Shown piece after piece: positions 23,592 to 34,154 of a stretch of 64,000 nucleotides of DNA. The translations under genes and the position numbers were made by a program. The first letter of the stretch is position 1, and each line of letters opens with the position of its first letter. The DNA lies in the NCBI GenBank assembly GCA_036345935.2, contig JADWOT020000004.1, forward strand, positions 2,030,860 to 2,094,859, given 5' to 3'. Origin of the DNA: Taenia hydatigena (Eukaryota; Platyhelminthes; Cestoda; Cyclophyllidea; Taeniidae). The notes beneath the pieces were generated by a model. The model searched no databases and was not told the DNA's origin. It saw nothing but the letters and a program-made list of their open reading frames with translations.

Positions 23592-24882
23592 CAAGTAATT
23601 AACTTGAAACCTGACTATGGCTTTCAAAGTTTGATTGCAATGTATTAGATTTCGCTAAAATTGCAAATTCTGCGGTTATTCTAAGCTTTGTTGCAAGCAT
23701 AGTTCTGAGCCCTTTTAAAAGGCCTAATGCTCGATAATTACACCCATATATAATTGATTTGAGCATGGATTTCTTTACATAGTGACAAAAGAAGGCAAGA
23801 TTTTTGCAAAAACTACACATTACTTAGAATGACTTACAAAAAAATGAATGTCAAGTGATCGGAATGGTTGACACAGCTTAGATTACATAGCAAATGAAAG
23901 TTGACGGTGAGCGAGAGGAAGACAGGACGGCAGGTGGCTCATCCCACTACTGTACCTTGTGCTCCTCCACCCCCATCACAAGGAGAAGCAGGCTGCGACC
24001 ATCCTATTTCAATAACGCAAATGTTCTTGCCTGAAAGTTGGCGGCATTTGGAAACATTTAATCCCTCATTTACGATGCTGGCGATCAAATTCACCGTGGA
24101 AAGGATCGACTTTACCTATGGACATAAATCAAAATTCGACCACACCTTTGTACATCTGCTGAGACCAAATCGTGATCCACCTCCTGTGTTAAATGTTGAT
24201 GTTTTGTAATCCGAGGCAAAGAGCACGAATGAGAATGAGGAGGTTGGAGGAGAATGCATGCAGCATCCGAACCACACATGTGTGTAGGCCAATTCGTATG
24301 TAGAAGAGACCAGAAAAGGCGTGGGTTGATTGCGGCGTAGAGCCTTGACAATCTCGACTGAACTTGGAAAATTACAATTTTGATAGTTACTTCTGCATGC
24401 CCTGTTACATCGGTGTCCGACGTAACAGCTGAACGGAAGAATGCGTGTGCTCATGAAGGAGTCCTGTTAGTCGATGATACCTACACACAGCTTAAGCCTA
24501 TTTGCTGGGCAGAAGGTGGCGGATTGCTTTTGACTACTTGCCTGTGATACTTCCCATGCATTGTGTTGCACAGTTGGCAGAAGTCACCTAATGACTTTCC
24601 GATTGCAGTAGGTAGAGACTGGCAGCATTGAACAGTGCATAGTGTTTAGTGTGGTGGGTGGAGAAATGCTTTACCGACCTGAAGTAGTCGATGAAGTCGA
24701 CGTCTGCCAAGGTACAGCAATGCAAGCCACAGTCGGTCACCCATACCGCTTAGATTTGCGCATTTCGAACGAGAACCTGTGGGGATGCTTGGAGTGCATG
24801 ATGAAGAAGTTGGTCTGTGAATTAGATTTGATTGATGATGGACACGGGATGTAACTGAGTTAATCTATGATTTATGCAATAG
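23592..24882. other. Stretch between the repeated-exon gene and MARCH A
   Basis: No exon can be established. A plus-strand frame at 23,901-24,209 has fairly protein-like composition (PESWRHLETFNPSFTMLAIK) but no recognised domain. From about 24,370 the sequence resembles the upstream flank of MARCH B: gtgctcatgaaggagtcctg against gcgctcatgagggagccctg. An unidentified upstream MARCH A exon or promoter may therefore lie here. Confidence 0.4.
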
Positions 24883-25877
24883 ACAACCGACACGGGAGGA
24901 GAAGAACAAAACTGTTCGGAAAGGTGGCGCTTTCCCAACTTTACGCGAATTCCTTCTTTACGCAATAGCACTTCGCAGTCATCTTCTTCAGGCACTTCCG
25001 AAGCAAATGCGTGTGGAGGTGAAAACTTCGGAAGGACTGAACCTCCTTCCATCACATTCAGTCCCAGGTTGCCTTGTTGCCGGATCTGCCATAATTCTGG
25101 CCTGGATTCTAACGGGCGATTGCTTGCGCCTTGCCTGTGTGACGGAGATTTGAAATATGTCCATGAAAAGTGCCTTCAGCGTTTGATTGGTGCAACTGGA
25201 GTGACGAGTTGTGACGCTTGTCATTTTAGATTTGAGATGCTCAAACATGTAAGTCGCAATGCGGAGAGTCTATGAAACGTGCGGAAGACCGTAGCCATAT
25301 TTGTTGCCTTGGTTTGGTGGTTTTTGAGTTGCTTATGCGCCGAGCTATTTTTACGGAGCCATCTGTGCTAGTTGTTTTGCCAGTGAATTTTGTATTCACT
25401 TAGCTTTAGGTTAACCACCTATCATTTAGGCATGAATTTACCCTTCCATTCACTGATGTACTTCTTCCCTGTAGCCATCCCACATCTGCCTATGAATTTA
25501 CCTATCTCTCTGCCCATTTTATTTACTTGTAGAAAACCAAATGCATTGATTGTAAGGCTTGACTACTTTTCTTTTAGCCTGGTAGTTCCGCGTCCTTTAT
25601 TGGGCAGACGTGCCTGTTCTCCGCCTTCGAATCCACCATCGCACTCCTCACAGCCCTAGTGATATGGTGGTTCATTTTTACCTTTTCCTACCCTCCTATC
25701 CGCATTCCGTTGGATTCCGTGTCTCCAGGATCATATGTGTTAGCTTTATTTATGGCTCTTGCTTTCCTCTACTTTGTTGGCATCTTTGCGTGTTGGATTG
25801 TGTACTTTTGCAAACTTGTGAAAAAACGACGTCAAGAGAAATACGTCTATGTGGTGCGAGAACCCTCCAGACCGTGA
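24883..25877 (+). CDS. MARCH-family membrane RING-CH E3 ubiquitin ligase, paralog A
   Basis: Two exons, 24,883-25,248 and 25,578-25,877, are joined in phase 0 (gtaagt donor, cttttag acceptor). The exon start is set by a caatag acceptor, because the frame has a stop at that AG. An upstream exon with the start codon is probably missing. Of 221 visible residues, 1-65 are low-complexity and Ser-rich. The RING-CH domain has all eight zinc ligands: C66 and C69 (CRIC), C84 and C86, H94 and C97, C110 and C113 (CDAC). Two membrane segments follow, about 141-158 and 175-200, then KKRRQEKYVYVVREPSRP. MARCH proteins ubiquitinate membrane proteins to drive their internalisation. The usual Trp after the sixth ligand (QQWI in paralog B) is Leu here (QRLI), which may weaken E2 binding. 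The C-terminus is shorter than in B. Confidence 0.85.
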
Positions 25878-27084
25878 CTTGCAGTCGAGTGACTGTCGTA
25901 GTGAGGTGAGGTGGTGAGACGCCTTCGCTTGGATGTCTTTCCAGCTTTCAGTCATTCTCTGTTGGCACGATTCGTCCATTCATTTGATAACAGTCTATTG
26001 TAAAAACCTCGAATTTTTGGATGTTGTGCGAACACATTATGACCCTTTGATTCTACCTCGGGGTGTGAGGCTAGGAAGCTACCGACTTTGAGATAGAATC
26101 TTCCTACTCTCTGTGCTTTTTTGATTCAAGGAGGGCCTTGACTAACGTTTACCTCTTTTGCATTGCTCCAATGCTCCGTCCTACTAATATCTTCCTATCC
26201 AACCATACCTGCTAGGCAATGCTTTACAACTCTCATAAATTCTGTTGTTAAATGTGCATGAATCCATCCCTTCACCCATCTACTTCCGTCCAAAATGTGT
26301 GCACCGTATTCAAATGCAGTTGGCAATCGTAGAGTGCGGCTACTGGACACAGATATGTACACTTCGTGGCTAAATTGACGGCTCCGATGTGGAAATGGCT
26401 CGCACAGCTTTTGGCCATAGCCAAAGACCGTTTGAGGTGGAAACCTACGTGATTTAGCCTGGTGCTGGAAATAAAACGAAGCACTTACGTGCTAATATCG
26501 AAGGGATTTGGATGCAATCATCCCAATGCCAGCGGATGTATATAACAGCGGAATTACTAGTGCTTCTTCAGCTCTACTAGCGCAGTGAAATACAATGTAG
26601 CTGAATGCGTTGGAGGGACAAAGGCTGATGTAAGTCAACGCATGGTTTTGGTGGATGTACTGAAGGCGTAAGCTGAGGCCTAGTGAAGTGGTGTAACCAG
26701 CACTGGTTCTTTTCCATCCGTGGTTCCAAGGCGCCAACACCATTTGTTCACCAGTCCTACTCAAAAGCCACAAACTCATGCATCACATACATCTGTTCTG
26801 CTGAGGTTACAAGTTACTTGGTTGTAACACTCGTTTAAAGGGGCTGAGTGGAGGGACAGGAGATGTGGGAACAGCATACAAAGCCGGATCCTGCTAACAT
26901 CTCCAACCCAATTTTGATTTGGAAGGGTCTGTCTGCAATTAAGCTGATGTGTTTCTCTGTAATATCTTCTCACCTGCAATGGAACATTCTACGAAAGGTC
27001 ACATTGTGATTTCTTCACTTCCACTGGTAGTTGGTTTATGATTTTAGCAGTCATTGTCGACAGATGTGCATTAGAATGAAGAGG
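25878..27084. other. 3' flank of MARCH A and intergenic sequence
   Basis: The first 100 bp match the 3' flank of MARCH B (cttggatgtctttccagctt against ccggatgtctttcgtgcttc), so the paralogs share 3' untranslated sequence. No gene is seen in the rest. Minus-strand frames at 26,272-26,484 and 26,492-26,779 show no recognisable domain. Confidence 0.5.
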
Positions 27085-28571
27085 GATGAATGGATAGATG
27101 GATGGATGGATGAATGGATGGATGGATGGATGGATGGATGGATGGATGGATGGATGGATGGATGGATGGATGGATGGATGGATGGATGGATGGATGGATG
27201 NNNNNNNNNNNNNNNNNNNNNNNNNNNNNNNNNNNNNNNNNNNNNNNNNNNNNNNNNNNNNNNNNNNNNNNNNNNNNNNNNNNNNNNNNNNNNNNNNNNN
27301 NNNNNNNNNNNNNNNNNNNNNNNNNNNNNNNNNNNNNNNNNNNNNNNNNNNNNNNNNNNNNNNNNNNNNNNNNNNNNNNNNNNNNNNNNNNNNNNNNNNN
27401 NNNNNNNNNNNNNNNNNNNNNNNNNNNNNNNNNNNNNNNNNNNNNNNNNNNNNNNNNNNNNNNNNNNNNNNNNNNNNNNNNNNNNNNNNNNNNNNNNNNN
27501 NNNNNNNNNNNNNNNNNNNNNNNNNNNNNNNNNNNNNNNNNNNNNNNNNNNNNNNNNNNNNNNNNNNNNNNNNNNNNNNNNNNNNNNNNNNNNNNNNNNN
27601 NNNNNNNNNNNNNNNNNNNNNNNNNNNNNNNNNNNNNNNNNNNNNNNNNNNNNNNNNNNNNNNNNNNNNNNNNNNNNNNNNNNNNNNNNNNNNNNNNNNN
27701 NNNNNNNNNNNNNNNNNNNNNNNNNNNNNNNNNNNNNNNNNNNNNNNNNNNNNNNNNNNNNNNNNNNNNNNNNNNNNNNNNNNNNNNNNNNNNNNNNNNN
27801 NNNNNNNNNNNNNNNNNNNNNNNNNNNNNNNNNNNNNNNNNNNNNNNNNNNNNNNNNNNNNNNNNNNNNNNNNNNNNNNNNNNNNNNNNNNNNNNNNNNN
27901 NNNNNNNNNNNNNNNNNNNNNNNNNNNNNNNNNNNNNNNNNNNNNNNNNNNNNNNNNNNNNNNNNNNNNNNNNNNNNNNNNNNNNNNNNNNNNNNNNNNN
28001 NNNNNNNNNNNNNNNNNNNNNNNNNNNNNNNNNNNNNNNNNNNNNNNNNNNNNNNNNNNNNNNNNNNNNNNNNNNNNNNNNNNNNNNNNNNNNNNNNNNN
28101 NNNNNNNNNNNNNNNNNATGGATGGATGGATGGATGGATGGATACAGGATGGATGGATACAGGATGGATGGATGGATGCAGGATGGATGGATAGATGGAT
28201 CCACGATAGATGGATGGATACAGGATGGATGGATACAGGATGGATACTGGATGGATGGATGGATGGATGGATGGATGGATGGATACAGGATGGATACAGG
28301 ATGGATGGATGGATACAGGATGGATACAGGATGGATGGATGGATACAGGATGGATACAGGATGGATGGATGGATGGATACAGGATGGATATATGGATGGA
28401 TGGATGGATACAGGATGGATGGATGGATGGATAGAGGATGGATGGATACAGGATGGATGGATGGATACAGGATGGATGGATGGATACAGGATGGATGGAT
28501 GGATGGATGGATACAGGATGGATGGATGGATGGATGGATACAGGATGGATGGATGGATGGATGGATGGATC
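27085..28571. repeat. GGAT minisatellite with higher-order GGATGGATACA units
   Basis: The left flank is an almost pure GGAT tetranucleotide run (27,085-27,200). The right flank (28,118-28,571) interleaves GGAT runs with ggatacaggatggat variants and occasional atagatggatccacg. Long open frames across it on both strands only reflect the short repeat and are not genes. True length is unknown because of the internal gap. Confidence 0.97.
27201..28117. other. Assembly gap (run of N, 917 bp)
   Basis: All bases are N, flanked on both sides by the GGAT repeat. The gap size may be an estimate and not the real length. Confidence 0.99.
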
Positions 28572-31439
28572 AACCAATACGGGTCAGGCAGACAGATGAA
28601 ACAGTGTTTGCTAATTGGATACTCACGACCATAAAAGGCATAGATTAGGAAAGAGGAACAAAAAAATACAACCCTCAAAACGCTCCAAATGATATGGAAA
28701 TGAAAAGCAAAACAGGACCCCCAATTGTGCGGTGAGTAGTGGCAATGAACAATCCGGAAAAAAGAGGAATAATCTTAGTTTCAAAAGCGTCACTTGAATC
28801 AGTATGCCATTGAACTGACAGAACAGCATGGCAAAGAAGCACAGTTCTGCTTCGCTCCAGAAGACACAGGGTTTCGTGTGCGTTGTCATTGATGCGTGAT
28901 ATTTCAATCAAACCGTCCCAATCCTCTTCAATGCGAATCTTTTGCAACGCGTACGTGGCACTCACAAATGATATGCTCTGGAGGTCAATGTGAGTGTCAC
29001 CACGATCATGCGTCTTAGCAAATCAGATGGAAAAGACATCACCCACTCCAAATGATTTCCGCCTAAACCTAAGAGCCAGTGCATGCACAAAAGCATTTAC
29101 ATTACTTGAGATACATGCACGTAAGCGTTAAATCTCTATAGTAGGGGAAAATTGTCGCAGAAAAGGCATCGCAAAATTCCCCTTTCTAACAAGCGACAAA
29201 AAAGGTCTGACTTAAAAAAGGAAATAACCGGGTCTATAAATGGGTGAATTACAAAGGATTGCCAGATGCTGAATAAAAATTTTAAAAAGTGGTAAATAGA
29301 CTTCTTGGAGCACCGCCAAATATGAAAATAGTTGCATATTTTCATTCGAACGTCACAAAACCAAACTTCTGACAAACTTTTGTACCCTTAGGAGAAGTCA
29401 CCAAAGTCTAGAAATAGTGAAAGTACAATGGAAGTGCCTGCTTTGCCTTCCCTTCTTTGTACTATGCAGAGTAAATGAAACAAATAATGCTTAGCAAAAA
29501 ACAGATTGTTAACCATTTTCACTGCAATGCCAAAATCCTATTATATTTACCTCTTGATCACACGAATGAGTTCGCTGAGGCTTTCAATCACGTCTTAAAA
29601 TGCGTTAGAAAGGGTAGTTTAATTCAAACCACTCATTTGTTTGAGCATTAATAAAAATGTTTAAGTTTTATTTCAGCTCAATGAACATCCAAAACATCGA
29701 ATTGCCTTTACATGTATCCCCTTTTCGAATTAGTCGACATTTAAGCGCATTTAGCATACTATCAGTCTAAAAAGCTTGCTACTTCTTATCTGCAGCTATG
29801 GTGAAAGCCTTATTTCCTCTGTTTCTTTTGAAAATGACACTACAAATAGACTAAATGGAGCCCTTTCAAATAAATAAATAAATAATGTACTCAGATATAG
29901 GAACTTACCCCTTGAAATAGAACAGTTTTAGCTCCCCTCCAAGGCTAAGAGAGGACTCGACAATCGGCCACCGTGATCACGCTATCAGTCAAAGAACACC
30001 TCACGAGGAGGGGAGTGACCCACAGGGGAGTCAGGAAGGAGGCGAGTGGAGAAGATCTCTGCAAAGACAGAAACCGCGTAGGCAATACTGAACGTCCCTG
30101 TACATCTCCGCCAAACCTCCTAAAATCTCGTGGCAAGGCGTCCCGCCCCATCGGATGTGAACCACGCCCGCGATTATCAAGAGGCACCTATAGACCAAGT
30201 AGAGAAACATCAACCCTTATATTCTCGATGTCTACTAATGTAGATTCAAAACCCTTGCGTTTCTGGTGCAAAGCCATAGGGACGTAAAGTCAGTGCCGAG
30301 AGAATGATTGAGAGGGGGCCTGGGAGAGAGCCACTCATATAATTTCCACTTTGTACTACTCACGCAAAAAAATCACCATCAAGCCGTGTGAGGACACCAT
30401 TAAAAAGGGAAGACAAACAGGGAGCAACCTCAAGACAACATGCAATTTATTCTGCAAATATACTCATGAACTCCTCTTCAACGTAGACTCGTACTCTAGG
30501 CATCTTGGTTCACGCTGAATGTTGACTTGACTTAACCGCCACAATTGTTGCACAGTTCGAAGAAGTGGAAGAAATCATGTCATCACAAACATTACTACAC
30601 AAAGAAACGCATGACATAACAAAAAGATATACGCCAATCCTCACAGGCACGGTAAAACACTGAAGAAATGCTGAACGATTCCGCAAGTGACGAATGGACC
30701 TTCCGTGTTGAAAGTACTTGATAACATCAACGTCAGCCAAATCGAGGGCCTCGATGACCCTGTTGCCTGTAATCAATCACTTGAGGTAAGACAGGGCTTA
30801 CAAGGCGTGTAATAGACCATAGATGAGAGGCTAGAAGTTCGCAGCCCACGAAGAGCATTGACACAACGCCAGAAACCATCTATGTAGTGCTGTCATCCTG
30901 ACGCTTTGACCCAAACCAAGGTGTGCTTGCGAAATACATTATCCCTGCTTAGTTCTGCCACTTAGCAGCCGCTATCAGCCCACCCAGTATTTCTCACCTT
31001 CCGTCACGGACGTACTTAGCACGCACCTCCGATTGGAGCAAATTCATATTTTGAAAATTTCCCCACAGTGATTAGTTAAAGCATTATAATGCTAAGCTGT
31101 AAAATAGTAAGCAAGTTTCACAGTAAATTTGCCAAGTTTGACTGCTTTTCTACATTCTTCGTTTTGTCTCCAAATTTCGCTCACGATTATTATTTACCTT
31201 TTGTGATTAACAACATCTCACCATGGCAGAATCCTGCTCTAAACCACCGGCGAATGGCTAAAGTATGGACGCAATGAAAATATAACCGGCAATTATAATC
31301 TGTTAGTTGCATTTATTATTAGTTGTTGCTAGGTTTTAGCCGATGAATGTGGACCAGGGAGCAATTTCTTATGCGAGTAACGCAATTTTAACGGTTGTCA
31401 AATGTTGGGAGAGTTCCTAATTTTTTATTTAATAACAAA

Positions 31440-31560
31440 TGCTTGAGATAGATAATGGCCGGGAGGCCATCCCATACGACTAGGGCAATATGGCCACCTC
31501 TGCCGTCGAAACCGGCAGTCATAACAAATAAAGTCCTACACATATGTGTATATATCCTAG
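31440..31560 (-). repeat. Degraded solo arm of the dispersed inverted-repeat element
   Basis: Blocks ggccgggaggccatcccata, gactagggcaatatggccac and gtcgaaaccggcagtcataac match the left arm at about 21,010-21,085 in order, with more divergence than the copy near 7,337. Confidence 0.65.
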
Positions 31561-31837
31561 TTTCAGAGTACTAAATCGAGATTAGCTGTTTGTCTTCTCC
31601 GGCACTTCGTGGCAAAATCCACGTTTATGAATCCCCACACTTACCTACGTCACATTGTTGCTTGAGATTGGATTGTGAGTAAGGTGTTTGTACACAGACC
31701 TAAATGTGTGCTGAGTGCTTCGATGTAGCATGAGAGACAGTTATGTATTAGCGGTCAAGCGTTAACCATTAACGACCCAATTAATCTGGCGATCAAGCTC
31801 CATTGAATGATGCAAAATTATATTGGCATGGAAATTC

Positions 31838-32285
31838 ATACTGGACGCTCATTCGCAGGAGCTTTTCACCATCCGCTGTTTATTCTTCAGCGTTGAGCGT
31901 TGAGCTAAAAGACAAGGCCTGTGACATTTCACCGTCTCTATGTACTAAAATAGGGCTTTCCCCATGAATTTGATGCATTGCGGCTGCGAAAGTGGAAGTA
32001 ACGGTGCAAGTAGTTTGATTTCGCGATCGCAGACTAGTTTAAATAGGCCGACTTTTGTCAAATTTAACTGAACCCCTTGCAATTTATGCAATAAGAGCAC
32101 TATAGCTTCAAATTAATAGCTTCTACTGACCCACACAGGTGTGCCACTTGCGTCAGACTTTTTAGTCTCCTCCTCCCCATCATCATCGTTAATACGGATT
32201 TCAGCCTTATCCGAACACCCATTCAGTTTAATTGTCTGACAGCCTCCAACTCGTATCCGATGGAGGCAAGATTTGCCAATGTGTT
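31838..32285 (+). repeat. Diverged dispersed repeat, copy 1
   Basis: Colinear with about 35,000-35,395: gcgttgagcgttgagctaaa against gtgttgggcgttgggctaga, then the ttcaaattaatagcttctac block and the tacggatttcagcc block. No coding potential seen. The unit may be an old transposon or duplicated regulatory DNA. Confidence 0.75.
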
Positions 32286-33250
32286 GGGTAACTTGTCCAC
32301 ACTCAAGTGGCATACTTCTGGTGCCCTCATTCTGAAATTGTAGTGAGCTCTCTATCTCCTCTTGCTAGGCAGAGCATCTCTAGGCTCCATTTTGTCTTTC
32401 ACAAATTGATCTTCTTCTTGCATAAATATTGAGCCATTCGACTAATGCGTCTGGACAAATCCAGGCTGAAGCAGTCTGCAGTATTGGTCACTCTTGTCCT
32501 CCTTTTTTGGTGTCCATTTGACCAATGTGGCCATAGGATTCTCGAACTTTCTAAGTTAATGGAAGCGAGGATTCCGTCACAGCCTAGGATAAGCTTATCT
32601 TCATCTCAAAACCCTCCCAGAAGACAGCTCGGCTTAACGTTGCACATTGAAATTTAGGCGACACACCGTTTTGGTCCTGCGTTCACCAAAAGCGCACCCA
32701 AATTCATCGCACGATGCTGTTGACTAATCTGGGGAACTGAACGAGAGCGCGAGTTTTGGAATCTATGCGGAACGTTTGAGACACGACGGAGACAACTCCT
32801 GATGAAGCATAATCCAACCATCTACTTAGCTCACCAGTTTATTTGTTACTCCAAGGTGCCCAAATTGTCTATTCGATTGGTTCACAACCTCCCGAGTTAA
32901 AGCACTACTCTAACCAAAGAAGAGGTAAGTTCTAATATGGCTGTGCTTCGGCTTTACTTTTAGCATCTCTTTACACCGCTCCACCCACAAAACCCTCAAA
33001 TCATATCCGCTGCTGAAAAAAGAGTTTATTTTATGCAATTGTCCATCTTTCTGCACTATGCGATGCATTGAAGCGCAGTCGTTAGAAGAGGATTGAGTTG
33101 GAGGCGTTGTTGAAGTGGGAGTACAATGGAAATCGTTGGTGAACAGTGAGTGCGACAAAAAAGACGAATGGAGGTGCAGGAAAAGATGGAATGAATGGGA
33201 GTCAGGGTGGGATTGAGCGATGGAATTATCGTGGTGTGTGTTAGCTCTTG

Positions 33251-34064
33251 TTAGCTAATGAGGGCTCTAAGTTGGCTTTCGAGCAATTCCCTCACCTCGG
33301 ATAATAGCAAATTTTCAAAGGGTGCAGCTGGTATGGGAATCCCGTAAACGTAGATATATGCTCTTTCGAAAACCGGTGCCAACAAGTCCAGTGTAACTAC
33401 ACGGCTCACACCCTGTATCACTCTCACAGTAGCATCCAACTTTGCTTTCCCGATTTCCACTTTCTTTGCAACCTGAAGTGCGAAAATCATTGGTCTGCAG
33501 AATTAGCTGTTGGATGAAACATGAGAATTGCTTATGACCTCTAAAATACCTACAAGTTGTACATCCAATGAAATGCTCGAAAGCATTCATAATGAAATTG
33601 CAGTGCTCTACTCTTAACTACCACCGGCTTAAAAAGAAATTGAGGAGGAGGAGAAGGAGGATGAGGAGGAGGAGGTGGTGGTGGAGGGAATGTCAAATGA
33701 AGTGAGCTTAGTGCGGCGAAGCCTAAAATGCAGAGAACTTACATTAATAGGAGGAGTCAATGTCAAATTGGTTACATTGAAGCAGATTTTGGCGGTGTAA
33801 ATTGAGGCTTCACTGACCAGAGTCTTTTTAAAAGTAAGGGAGCAGGAGCGAGCAAGGCCTCCAATAGCTTCAACATAGACATTTGTACCATGTTTCTTTA
33901 AATATCTTAGTAGATCTGCTGTCGCGCAATCAAGTATGGTATCTAAGCTGGAGCCTGGAAAAGTGTCGTCAATGACAGGGAATGTTTGGCTTACCTTGAC
34001 TCAAAGTGGACACCGATAGCAGTGCTACTAGAAGCAGCGCGGCGTTGAAGTGATGGAACTGCAT
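33251..34064 (-). CDS. Small secreted protein, three exons
   Basis: Exons are 34,064-33,995, 33,954-33,743 and 33,472-33,251. Exon 1 ends CAAG before gtaagc (phase 1); exon 2 starts after ttttccag and ends ATTAAT before gtaagt (phase 0); exon 3 starts after gcacttcag. The product is about 167 residues. MQFHHFNAALLLVALLSVST is a clear signal peptide, with cleavage probably near SQG. Exon 2 holds three Cys (TILDCATADL, LARSCSL, AKICFNVTNL) with NVT and NLT glycosylation sequons. Exon 3 is strand- and helix-rich (VEIGKAKLDATVRVIQ) and ends RELLESQLRALIS. It has no membrane anchor, so it is likely secreted. A TATA box lies about 85 bp upstream of the ATG. I do not recognise the family. A downstream acceptor choice (ctgcag, about 18 bp earlier) would give a different Cys-rich tail. 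Confidence 0.72.
33635..33690. repeat. GAGGAG/GGTGGT purine-rich simple repeat in an intron
   Basis: Imperfect gaggaggag and gtggtgg runs on the plus strand lie inside the second intron of the secreted-protein gene, where they form a pyrimidine tract on the transcribed strand. Confidence 0.85.
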
Positions 34065-34145
34065 GTCAAGGTAGCAGGAGCTATTTCTCGCTTTAGAAGT
34101 CGCAAAACTGCGTTTGCTTAGCAGCTGAGCTGGAGTAGTGGAGGG

Positions 34146-34154
34146 TATTTATAT
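34146..34154 (-). promoter_or_regulatory. TATA box of the secreted-protein gene
   Basis: On the minus strand the sequence reads gatataaatacc, a close match to the TATA consensus. Transcription would start about 30 bp downstream (near 34,120), leaving a 5' leader of about 55 bp before the ATG at 34,064. Confidence 0.6.

Larger units (their letters stand above)
28572..33250. other. Long stretch without a supportable gene
   Basis: AT-rich between about 29,100 and 29,900. Overlapping minus-strand frames at 28,623-28,965 look mildly protein-like (KIRIEEDWDGLIEISRIND) but have no domain or clear splice partners. A GC-richer island at 29,945-30,290 is open on both strands. A dispersed-element arm lies near 31,440-31,560, and a repeat shared with about 35,000 lies at 31,838-32,285. 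Confidence 0.5.

Noticed and set aside
27031..28678. Long open frames (387-535 codons) on both strands
   Set aside because: They are translations of the GGAT repeat and of N bases (repeating GWMD or HPSI). They are not genes.
28623..28965. Overlapping minus-strand frames, one hydrophobic, one acidic
   Set aside because: Both are plausible-looking but mutually exclusive, with no clear exon borders and no known family.
29945..30290. GC-richer island open on both strands
   Set aside because: No recognisable domain or splice context. It could be an old repeat, but I found no second copy in the window.
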